A DNA stretch of 13,714 bases. It comes from Acidobacteriota bacterium (lineage in GTDB: Bacteria > Acidobacteriota > Terriglobia > Terriglobales > Acidobacteriaceae). Below the pieces are notes generated by a model. It made no database searches, had not been told where the DNA came from, and saw nothing but the letters and a program-made list of their open reading frames with translations. The translations under genes and the position numbers were made by a program. Location: the NCBI GenBank assembly GCA_021780095.1, contig JAJXZK010000111.1, positions 1 to 13,714 on the forward strand. Direction: 5' to 3'. Shown here piece by piece: positions 7,263 through 13,714 of this stretch; position 1 is the stretch's first letter; every line of letters starts with the position of its first letter.

Positions 7263-8270
7263 TCAGAGAGCACGTAGAAAGTCCATCAGGCCAGGATCAT
7301 CTCGCCATCTCGTTCGTCTTACTTTTAAGTTAGCTCCGGGGTCGCAAGCAGCAAGGGCCCTAGCTTTCGTTTTGAGGTCTGTTTCCGCATAGATGTTGGT
7401 GGTGCCCAGAGATACATGGCCCAGCCAGGATCGAATGGTATTGATATCCACGCCTGCCCGGAGCAGGTGAGTGGCGGTTGTGTGGCGAATCGTGTGTGGG
7501 CTGACTCGCTTCTTCGCCAGATTTGGTTCGATTTTAGCAGCCAACTTAGCATACCGCTCCACCAACGTGTAAACACCAAAGCGGGTCAAGGGTTTACCGT
7601 ACCTGTTGAGAAACAAGGCGTCTGGGTCACGTCGATTGCGCACGAGTGGGCGAAGCTCTGCCATCGTCCCCTTCCACAAGGGGCAATAGCGAATCTTACG
7701 TCCTTTCCCATGAAGCTTGACTGTACCTGTTCCTGCGGAATCTAAAACCAAGTCCTCAACGGTTATCTGGATGGCCTCGCTCGCTCGCGCGCCAGAGTTA
7801 TAAAGAAACAAAAGTATCGCGTAATCTCGTTGTCCTTGTTTCGTTTTTCGGTCCGGTGCGGCCAACAGAGCGTTCATCTCCTCCTTTTCCAGATATTGGC
7901 GAGGATTTAGATCGTGGCGCTTGAAAGAAACCAGCCGAACCTCGCTGCACCATGCAAGATGCTCAGGACTTCGTTCGCCAACAAAGCGGGTAAAGGCCCG
8001 AATGGTGGCGAGTCGCTGGTTGCGCGTGACCACCGAACAGGCACGTGCATCTTCCAAATGCGACAAGAAGCCCAAAACCAATTCGGGCGAGATGTCTTCG
8101 ATTGCGAGGCGGTCCACGGCTATCTTGCGAGCGTGGGCAGCGAACGGGACGAACAAACGAAATGTATCGCGGTAGCTCTGTTGTGTGTTTCTCGAAAAGT
8201 TCCGTTCATGCACGAGATGTTCCTGCAGGAAACGACGGACCCAGTAGCCAAGGGAAGAATAGTCAGTCAT
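7263..8270 (-). CDS. ritC: RIT element tyrosine recombinase, third gene (RitC-type)
   Basis: This 335-aa XerC/D-like tyrosine recombinase has an N-terminal core-binding SAM-like domain at about 5-110 and a catalytic domain at about 125-310. Visible catalytic residues are R162 (YNSGARASEA), K189 (LHGKGRK), H259 and R262 (SPHTIRHTTATHLL), H285 (WLGHVSLGTT) and Y294 (NIYAET). It cuts and rejoins DNA through a 3'-phosphotyrosine link. Its ATG overlaps the end of the preceding recombinase gene by 8 bp, indicating translational coupling. It is the last gene of the trio, and its C-terminus (about 310-335) extends past the tyrosine. The symbol follows RIT naming by position; individual roles of the three proteins are not known to me. 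Confidence 0.9.
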   Translation of the reverse strand: MTDYSSLGYWVRRFLQEHLVHERNFSRNTQQSYRDTFRLFVPFAAHARKIAVDRLAIEDISPELVLGFLSHLEDARACSVVTRNQRLATIRAFTRFVGERSPEHLAWCSEVRLVSFKRHDLNPRQYLEKEEMNALLAAPDRKTKQGQRDYAILLFLYNSGARASEAIQITVEDLVLDSAGTGTVKLHGKGRKIRYCPLWKGTMAELRPLVRNRRDPDALFLNRYGKPLTRFGVYTLVERYAKLAAKIEPNLAKKRVSPHTIRHTTATHLLRAGVDINTIRSWLGHVSLGTTNIYAETDLKTKARALAACDPGANLKVRRTRWRDDPGLMDFLRAL

Positions 8271-9210
8271 GGCGGCCCTCCCCGGTTGAATAATGTTCGA
8301 AGCGTTCGTTCGCTTCGTGGAGAAGCTCCGGCGTCATTCTCAAGTATGTCGCGGTCTCATCAATGCTGACATGGCCCAAATAAGTGCTGAGTTGCGGCAA
8401 GAGACGCTGTACGTTCTTACCCTCCCGATACCAGGTAACGAGGCGGTTCACTGCAAACGTGTGGCGGAAATCGTGGAGCCGGGGCTGGTACCGAGCATTG
8501 TCGAATCGCAATACCCCAGCCTCCGTTCGCAACTGCTCGAACTCATGGTCTGCATGATCATGCGTAACCGATGTGTCTCGTTTTGTGCGAAGAAACGACG
8601 TATCCTGTTCACGCGCGCTATCGAACCGCTGACGTTTCCAATAGAGTCGAAGGATTTTTAGCAGGTCTTTGCCGACCGGAACCAAGCGGGATTTGAATAA
8701 CTTGGTCTCCCGAACCGTCAGTACGCCATTCCTTAAATCCACATTCACAAGATCCAGTTTGAGTGCTTCGCCGATCCGCAGCCCGGTTCCGTAAAGCAAC
8801 AGAAGAAGCGTTCGCATCGTGTAAGGCGACAAAGGGTTGGTTGGCCGATAATGAGAATCGGGAACGCCCAACAAACGGCGCATGTCGGCGATAGAATAAA
8901 TGTAAGGAACGAAAGCTGGTGGTCGTTCCGGCAAAACTGTGGGCAGGATGCGGTGCTGCAAGTACCCACGGACGATCGCAAAACGAAAGAAGCGATCCAG
9001 CGTTTCATATTTACCGAACCATCCGCCTGTAACCAATCCGGTCTCCTCAATTGGAAGAAATGCGTGAGCATGCTGCACGCTAAGATCTCCGAGGTCGAGA
9101 TTGCCGGTATTCCGAAGGAACGCTTTCAGACAGTTGGACTCCCATTTATAGGAGTTTCCAAGAGCCTGCTTGTAGCTGACAAACTCGTCGATTGCGGCCT
9201 CCAGTTTCAT
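8263..9210 (-). CDS. ritB: RIT element tyrosine recombinase, second gene (RitB-type)
   Basis: This 315-aa tyrosine recombinase starts at an ATGA that also contains the stop of the upstream gene, the usual mark of coupled translation. The N-terminal DNA-binding part covers about 1-100 and the catalytic part about 105-300. Catalytic residues are R145 (GTGLRIGEAL), a probable beta-hairpin lysine at K173 (ETKLFKSRLVPV), H246 and R249 (RLHDFRHTFAVNRL), H280 (YLGHVSIDET) and Y289 (ATYLRMT). No residue is missing, so it should be active. It is clearly different in sequence from its two neighbours, so the trio is not a recent tandem duplication. Its partner specificity in strand exchange is unknown. 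Confidence 0.91.
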   Translation of the reverse strand: MKLEAAIDEFVSYKQALGNSYKWESNCLKAFLRNTGNLDLGDLSVQHAHAFLPIEETGLVTGGWFGKYETLDRFFRFAIVRGYLQHRILPTVLPERPPAFVPYIYSIADMRRLLGVPDSHYRPTNPLSPYTMRTLLLLLYGTGLRIGEALKLDLVNVDLRNGVLTVRETKLFKSRLVPVGKDLLKILRLYWKRQRFDSAREQDTSFLRTKRDTSVTHDHADHEFEQLRTEAGVLRFDNARYQPRLHDFRHTFAVNRLVTWYREGKNVQRLLPQLSTYLGHVSIDETATYLRMTPELLHEANERFEHYSTGEGRHD

Positions 9211-10562
9211 AGCACACCTCCAAGCGGGAAATTAGCAACCTCACGGAGCCCTATCAGCCGATCAGCTGCCCAATCTGGCTCGACAGTAACGTGGTTTGTC
9301 CGCACATAGTCGATCAAATGGCCGAGGTCGATGTCGGAGACTTCCCGAAGGCCACGCTCGCCCACTTTGGCATAGATCTGCGTGGAGCGTGCCGACCGAT
9401 GTCCCAACTGGTCGCCAATCTCCTTGATTGAAAAGCCCTCGGACAAGAGATGTGAGGCGCACGCATGGCGCAGGCAATGTGGACCGGAATGTGACAGATG
9501 CAGACCAAGCGCCTGCAGGCGCAACCGGATGCAGGCAGACAGACCTGGCATCCTTGTGGGTCGATGGGGTGTTTTTACGGTCAGAAATATCTCGCGATGA
9601 GAAGTCTGAGGGCGAACTTCTCGGAGATATTGCAAAATGGCATTTCCAACCGCGGCGGTCAGAGGGTGTTCTTGAAATTTCCTACGCTTGAGCCGCCTTA
9701 CGTGCAAACGCTCGGCCTGCCAATCGATGTCGTCGACCGTGAGCCTGCACACCTCCCCAATGCGCAACCCATAAACTGCCAGGAGAAGAATAATCGCGCG
9801 ATCGCGAATGTGGACGGGAAGCTCCGTGTCGAGGTGCGCGATGAGACGCTGCACATCCTTCCATATAGGCCCTTCGGGAAGTCCAGCCAGCGAGTAGATG
9901 TGAGGTCTCTCTATCGAACCATCAAGCCCCTGAACGCACCACCCACGCTGGCCTGCGAAACGGAAGAAAGCCCGCAGGGACTGCACATAGACTGCAATCG
10001 TTGCCCGCTTCCAATTGCGCGTCTTGTGCTGAGAAAAATAGATGGCAATGGTTGCCGGGGTGACCTCAGCCAAAGTGCACCCCCGCATCGTAAGCCAAGT
10101 CAAAAAAATATCCAGCGCGCGCTTTCGGGTCGAAATGGTTTGGTCTGTATAGCCTCGCTCGCTGCGGAGATGATGGAGAAATGCGTTCAACTCCTCGCTA
10201 AAACAGGGATGGGTATCGGTATCGTGCCACTTCCCTAAAAAACGTAACCATCGCATAGCAATGTGGATGAACTGTCTCTTCGCAACATGACGGTTCGCAG
10301 GCTGCGTTTCCAATCCGCAGTGCTGTTTGGCCCAGTTCTCAGCGGCTTCCTGGATTTCAGCTTGGCCCACTAAGCCATCCCGGTTGAGGTCAATATGTTC
10401 AGCGATACCCAACAGGAATCTGTTGATGTCTCGCATGCGACGGCGGCTCTGGCCCCGCTCTTGAAGATGCAATAGAAATGCATTCCGCTTTTCGCAAAAT
10501 GGCCCTAAGCTGTACCGTTTTATCCACTCACTACGCCCGACCAATTGCTCGAAAATTTGCAT
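9207..10562 (-). CDS. ritA: RIT element tyrosine recombinase, first gene (RitA-type), with EF-hand-like N-terminal extension
   Basis: This 451-aa protein is the longest of the trio. The chosen ATG (10562-10560) has an AAAGGGG ribosome-binding site seven bases upstream; a longer open frame continues upstream but reads low-complexity, unrelated sequence and crosses the element's end. Residues 1-100 form an extension containing a 12-residue loop, D58 to E69 (DLNRDGLVGQAE), that fits the EF-hand calcium-binding consensus between two predicted helices. A core-binding domain follows at about 118-210. The catalytic domain has R267 (YGLRIGEVCRL), K293 or K295 (RLKRRKFQEHPL), H362 and R365 (PHCLRHACASHLL), H388 (LGHRSARST) and Y397 (QIYAKV). 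Its last bases overlap the second recombinase gene by 4 bp. It catalyses phosphotyrosine strand exchange; whether it binds calcium is untested. Confidence 0.91.
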   Translation of the reverse strand: MQIFEQLVGRSEWIKRYSLGPFCEKRNAFLLHLQERGQSRRRMRDINRFLLGIAEHIDLNRDGLVGQAEIQEAAENWAKQHCGLETQPANRHVAKRQFIHIAMRWLRFLGKWHDTDTHPCFSEELNAFLHHLRSERGYTDQTISTRKRALDIFLTWLTMRGCTLAEVTPATIAIYFSQHKTRNWKRATIAVYVQSLRAFFRFAGQRGWCVQGLDGSIERPHIYSLAGLPEGPIWKDVQRLIAHLDTELPVHIRDRAIILLLAVYGLRIGEVCRLTVDDIDWQAERLHVRRLKRRKFQEHPLTAAVGNAILQYLREVRPQTSHREIFLTVKTPHRPTRMPGLSACIRLRLQALGLHLSHSGPHCLRHACASHLLSEGFSIKEIGDQLGHRSARSTQIYAKVGERGLREVSDIDLGHLIDYVRTNHVTVEPDWAADRLIGLREVANFPLGGVL

Positions 10563-10681
10563 TGGATTGACCCCTTTCGTGTTTGACGAACGAGTCCGGC
10601 GAAAAGTTATGTGGCCATCAGTCAAAGCGCACCCCCACAAAACTGAGGCGTTCCAAAGCATGACAACATAATCGATTTGGA

Positions 10682-11527
10682 AACATATTTGCGGACGTTC
10701 GGCAGGACGCTTGCACCGACCCGGCTTGCTACCAGAGCAAGGTGGACGCGCACGTTGCGAAGACCCTCGCCGCCAAGCCCAAGCTGGTACAAATCTCCGC
10801 TGCTTACGGCCAACCAGCCGAAGGGAGCACAGCAATCCCGCGCAACAAGTACATCGAAATCAAACAGGAGAAGCCCACCGGCAAGCACCAGCAGGATTGG
10901 CCGGAGTACAAGACCTGCAAATCCACGACTGAGGCCATCATCACGGAAGGCACGGAGAAAGGCGAACTCCGCAAAATCTGTGCCGACCCGAATTGCCCGG
11001 TTCATCATCCAAAGAAGCAGAAGCCAACTGCCGATGCCAATTGGAAGGCAGGGCAGGAAAAACAGCGCCGCGAGGAAGCGTTGGCCCAGGCAACGGGCTT
11101 GCGGGTCCTGAATGCCATCGTCGCCGCCGTTCCCGTGCGGCTGATGAAACGCGACCTGCTTTTCATCGTGGAGCGCGTAATAAACATGTTGGACGAACGG
11201 CGGCTGGAGATAGTCGCCCGGAATCGCGGCATCAAGAAGGCAAAGGACAGCGACTCGATTCCGAAGCTGCTATCTGCCTATATCCGCAAAGCCGACGAAG
11301 GCGAACTCGGACGGCTGCTGATGGAGATGGTCATTCTTCATTCCGCACGGACACAGCCTGATACTGGCAAGGTGCTCAAAGAAGCAGCCGGGTATTATAA
11401 GGTGGACACCGACGCTATCGCCCTCAAGGTGAAGCACGAGTTTACCGCGAAAGAGAAGGCAATAATTGCAAACAAGTCCAATCCCAAGCCGCTGACCAGG
11501 GTCGCAAAGAAATCAAACGCCGCGTAG
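10682..11527 (+). pseudogene. ParB/RepB/Spo0J-family protein, 5'-truncated by the RIT element
   Basis: The plus frame is open from 10664 to a TAG at 11527. From about 10686 it reads IFADVRQDACTDPACYQSK, then VDAHVAKTLAAKPKLV, and later ITEGTEKGELRKICADPNCP-VHHPKK, VPVRLMKRDLLF and IKKAKDSDSIPKLL. I recognise these as the C-terminal portion of ParB-like proteins found in Acidobacteriota. The N-terminal ParB/Srx nucleotide-binding domain and helix-turn-helix are missing; the frame is blocked by a TGA at 10661-10663, and the first four or so codons after it look foreign. A GTG at 10742 could serve as a start, but there is no good ribosome-binding site. Clustered cysteines and histidines (CTDPAC, CKST, CADPNCPVHH) suggest a metal site. 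It still has its own terminator. Probably non-functional for partitioning or nuclease activity. Confidence 0.78.
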
Positions 11528-11544
11528 TCACCGCTGCAAGACTG

Positions 11545-11580
11545 ACGGAGCCTGAACCAGCAGGCTCCGTTTTTATTTGT
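11545..11580 (+). terminator. Rho-independent terminator of the truncated parB gene
   Basis: A perfect 10-bp stem (11545-11554 with 11561-11570, ACGGAGCCTG and its complement) with a 6-base loop is followed by TTTTTATTT. It begins 18 bases after the parB stop codon. On the other strand there is no T-run, so it serves only the plus strand. The rest of 11528-11682 shows nothing else I can support. Confidence 0.9.
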
Positions 11581-11682
11581 CCGCCCGTCTTCCCACCCTG
11601 AAGCGTGCTGCCGCTCCGCGCCAGGCCCGATTCTGCCCACCCGACTGGCTAATCTAAGTGCGAAACCTGCCGTGGCATACCT

Positions 11683-13332
11683 TTACTCCATCCGCCACGG
11701 AGAGCGCTCGGGCCAATGACGCAATGCGTCGGTTGCCCGTTCGGTTGACTTGTCTGTGTGACAGGAAGTACATGGATTGGGAATTTTGTATTTGTCCGTC
11801 ATGTCCGGGGTAATGAACTTGAACGTGTGGGCATGTACAAACGCACCAGGAACTCCCTCCGTTTCAATCTTCGGCATGTGGCAGGCTACGCACTCGCTAC
11901 CCGGAGTACCGGCCTTGTGGTGCGTGTGCTCTTCCAGGGTCGCCGCGTGGGGGCCATTCGGCGACATGGGACCGTGACAATCCAGACAAATCATATTCGC
12001 GGGCTTTCTCAATTCCGCATAATTGCTCGTACCGTGAACATCATGGCAACTGGCGCAGGTGATTCTGTGCCGGTACATGACGCTCTTCGTGAAGTCGTTG
12101 CCTTGCATCCGGTTCTTGTGCGCTGTGCCGTCCGGGAAATAGTAGAAGGTCTGTTCTCCCAGTGTGTGGTCTTGCAGTTTCCAGAAGTCCTGTAGCTTCA
12201 GGCCCACTTGATAGCCGACCGGCCAGTCGTAATACTGGCCTTGGATCGGATTGGTCAAGGGCTGCCCTTGCGAATGGCACTGGATGCAGGTATCGTTGGC
12301 GGCGACATAATCCATGTTTGCCGCATTCAGGATGTTGCCGCGAGATGGATGCGTGACATGCTCGCTGCCCGGCCCGTGGCACCGCTCACAGCCGACATTC
12401 CATTCTGCCACCTGTTTGGTTTGAATGTCGTAGCCGACAGAATGGCAGCCGTTGCAGGTTGGCCCCGTGGGGTGGTCGCTATTGTGCGGAGGATAGTGCG
12501 GAGCCCACCAGTCTTCCCCTTTCTTCACCAGGTAGGGCACCCATTTCTTATGCGCGATGTCCCATTTTGCCGGCAGCGGATAATACTCATTGCCGACCTG
12601 CGTGAAATAGTTCTGCTTCCAGATGCTGCCGTAAACGAATGCGATCTGTTGTGGCTTGAAATTTACAAAAGATGGCGCGTGAGAAAAATCCGCAAGGATG
12701 GCGTGGGGATCTTTGCGCGGATCACGGACCACGTTGGCCATTGGAGTTTTCTTCCAGCGCTGGTAGATATCAGCATGGCACTTTTCGCACGCCTGCGAGC
12801 CAACGTAATGCGCCGAGGCAATAGTGCTGGCCTGCTGCGTTTTTTCCTGGCTGGTCAGTGGCCTCAGATTTCGGATGTAGAGCGCCAGTTCCCAACTGTT
12901 GGTATTGGGCTGGCGGTGGGGATTGCCCCAGGCAGGCATTCCAGTGAGTTGGACGCCGTTTTCAATGATGTAGTGAATTTCTCCATCCGTGAGGTTTTGG
13001 GTCTCAGCCACGCGTAAATCCGGCACCCTCGGATAGAGATTCAATCCGATTCGGGTCTTTCCGCTGCCATCGATTCCATGACAAATGGCGCAGCGGGTCA
13101 CGTAGAGTTCACGCGCATCCTGCAGGTTTTCTGGAGTGGCTTCCAGTGGATTCTTCTGGTTGCGAGCATGGCGAGGAATCGCCAGATTTCGCACAGTCCG
13201 GGCCACGACCGTCTCCAATGCGGAAGGCGTCGATGTGGCGCGGAAGCCTCGCCGTATCACCAGGACTGCCCCGATGGTACCCACTATTGCCACCGCGAGA
13301 AATGTGAGAAGAGACGCTTTCCAGATTTTCAT
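11683..13332 (-). CDS. Membrane-anchored nine-haem c-type cytochrome
   Basis: This 549-aa protein starts with an uncleaved-looking signal anchor (residues 7-27) placing the rest outside the cytoplasmic membrane. Nine CXXCH haem sites are visible at 81, 182, 293, 315, 349, 426, 449, 481 and 521. The first belongs to a class-I monohaem domain (about 68-160) with M132 (LTGMPAWG) as likely axial ligand. The other eight form a domain related to cytochrome c-554-like multihaem proteins, opening with YVGSQACEKCHADIYQRWKK. Many non-motif histidines could serve as second ligands. The fold implies electron transfer, possibly with a redox enzyme role; no substrate can be named. It follows the beta-propeller gene by 30 bases in the same direction, probably as one transcript. 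The ATG is preceded by AGGGAA. Full length and intact. Confidence 0.92.
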   Translation of the reverse strand: MKIWKASLLTFLAVAIVGTIGAVLVIRRGFRATSTPSALETVVARTVRNLAIPRHARNQKNPLEATPENLQDARELYVTRCAICHGIDGSGKTRIGLNLYPRVPDLRVAETQNLTDGEIHYIIENGVQLTGMPAWGNPHRQPNTNSWELALYIRNLRPLTSQEKTQQASTIASAHYVGSQACEKCHADIYQRWKKTPMANVVRDPRKDPHAILADFSHAPSFVNFKPQQIAFVYGSIWKQNYFTQVGNEYYPLPAKWDIAHKKWVPYLVKKGEDWWAPHYPPHNSDHPTGPTCNGCHSVGYDIQTKQVAEWNVGCERCHGPGSEHVTHPSRGNILNAANMDYVAANDTCIQCHSQGQPLTNPIQGQYYDWPVGYQVGLKLQDFWKLQDHTLGEQTFYYFPDGTAHKNRMQGNDFTKSVMYRHRITCASCHDVHGTSNYAELRKPANMICLDCHGPMSPNGPHAATLEEHTHHKAGTPGSECVACHMPKIETEGVPGAFVHAHTFKFITPDMTDKYKIPNPCTSCHTDKSTERATDALRHWPERSPWRME

Positions 13333-13362
13333 GCCTGTTCCCTGAATGCCCTCGATATACTC

Positions 13363-13701
13363 TCAGTCCCGATCAGTTGGCCGCATAATTCTCAACAAAG
13401 GATGTCCATCGATATTTTCAAGGGGAAAGTAGACGAGATGCGTCTGCGGATCGACGGTAACGGTGTGCGCATGGGGCATATTGAACGATCCGAGGAGGGC
13501 CAGTTTCCTGTTGCCATATTGGAAGATCGTCACGGTGCCGGACTCAGCGGAGACATACAGCCGCTTCAGACCAGGATCGAAGGCCAGTACATCGGGATCG
13601 TCGCCCACCTCATAACTCGAAAGCACCTTCGTACTCTTTAGGTCAACCACGGCAAGCGAATGGTTCTCTTCCCCGGCGACGAAGGCCACATCGTCCGCCA
13701 C
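13363..13701 (-). CDS. YVTN-type beta-propeller protein, C-terminal part
   Basis: The 112-codon frame reads DDVAFVAGEENHSLAVVDLK, VGDDPDVLAFDPGLKRLYVS and NMPHAHTVTVDPQTHLVYFP, which are repeats of the YVTN/surface-layer beta-propeller family. Such proteins are usually exported and around 300 residues or more, so the N-terminal blades are missing here. In this frame a TGA stands at 13713-13711, three codons before the GTG at 13701-13699, and similarity (HLDV) appears to continue up to that stop. Either the gene is broken or frameshifted there, or the last bases of the window are unreliable. A GTG start at 13701 would give only about two to three blades and has no clear ribosome-binding site. 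The gene precedes the nine-haem cytochrome by 30 bases and likely shares its transcript. Confidence 0.65.
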   Translation of the reverse strand: MADDVAFVAGEENHSLAVVDLKSTKVLSSYEVGDDPDVLAFDPGLKRLYVSAESGTVTIFQYGNRKLALLGSFNMPHAHTVTVDPQTHLVYFPLENIDGHPLLRIMRPTDRD

Positions 13702-13714
13702 ATCGAGGTGTCAA

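Larger units (their letters stand above)
7214..10684 (-). mobile_element. Recombinase-in-Trio (RIT) element
   Basis: Three different tyrosine recombinase genes lie head to tail on the minus strand with 4-bp and 8-bp overlaps, the defining layout of RIT elements. No cargo gene is present. The right end is fixed to about 10675-10690 because a broken ParB reading frame resumes there. The left end lies between the IS110 element (about 7208) and the stop of the third recombinase (7263). Clear long terminal inverted repeats could not be found by eye; only a short AACATAAT match (7231-7238 and 10665-10672, direct) was seen, so the ends are approximate. Confidence 0.8.

Noticed and set aside
9498..10238. 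A 246-codon plus-strand frame opposite the first RIT recombinase
   Set aside because: Shadow of a gene with intact catalytic motifs; the translation shows no recognisable family.
7231..10672. AACATAAT direct repeat (7231-7238 and 10665-10672) as attachment sites of the RIT element
   Set aside because: Only eight bases match in AT-rich contexts, which is plausible by chance, and RIT ends are expected to be inverted repeats; not strong enough to list as a site.
10563..10835. A 91-codon upstream extension of the first RIT recombinase gene
   Set aside because: It would cross the element's end into antisense parB, and the ribosome-binding site supports the ATG at 10562.
12208..13017. A 269-codon plus-strand frame opposite the nine-haem cytochrome
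   Set aside because: The minus strand carries nine CXXCH motifs in one frame; the antisense frame is a by-product.
1..13714. CRISPR arrays, tRNA or rRNA genes
   Set aside because: No regularly spaced repeats, no cloverleaf-like sequence with conserved T-loop, and no rRNA motifs were seen on either strand.

Overview
The window looks like chromosomal DNA of an Acidobacteriota bacterium, probably of the Terriglobia ('Koribacter'/'Solibacter'-like). The clues are a very large Oar-like TonB-dependent receptor with an N-terminal carboxypeptidase-regulatory domain, an acidobacterial-type multihaem cytochrome beside a beta-propeller gene, and an accessory ParB-type protein. This placement is inferred from gene content; there is no rRNA or other marker. 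All genes except the parB remnant and a scrap of an old transposase are on the minus strand.

Region 1 (about 1-5445, minus) is a carbohydrate-uptake locus. In transcription order it holds a LacI-family regulator (5445-4399), an outer-membrane TonB-dependent receptor of 1167 aa (4194-691), and the first 186 codons of an L-fucose/L-arabinose isomerase-like protein that starts with GTG and runs off the left edge (559-1). A perfect 12-bp palindrome with a central CpG lies just downstream of a sigma70-like promoter in front of the receptor, which is where a LacI-type repressor would be expected to bind. A hairpin plus T-run between receptor and isomerase may limit read-through.

Region 2 (about 5446-11527) is a nest of mobile DNA. 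It contains a short IS630-type transposase remnant, then an IS110-family (IS1111-like) insertion sequence with 12-bp subterminal inverted repeats at 5871-5882 and 7194-7205 and a long non-coding stretch downstream of its transposase, where such elements carry a bridge RNA. Directly adjoining it is a complete Recombinase-in-Trio (RIT) element: three overlapping tyrosine recombinase genes, all with intact catalytic residues. The first of these carries a textbook EF-hand loop in its N-terminal extension. The right end of the RIT element cuts into a ParB-family gene on the plus strand, of which only the C-terminal part and a strong terminator remain. The 5' half of parB is not at the other end of the element.

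Region 3 (about 11683-13714, minus) is an electron-transfer pair. A C-terminal piece of a YVTN-type beta-propeller protein is followed 30 bp later by a membrane-anchored nine-haem cytochrome c, made of a class-I monohaem domain joined to an eight-CXXCH domain.
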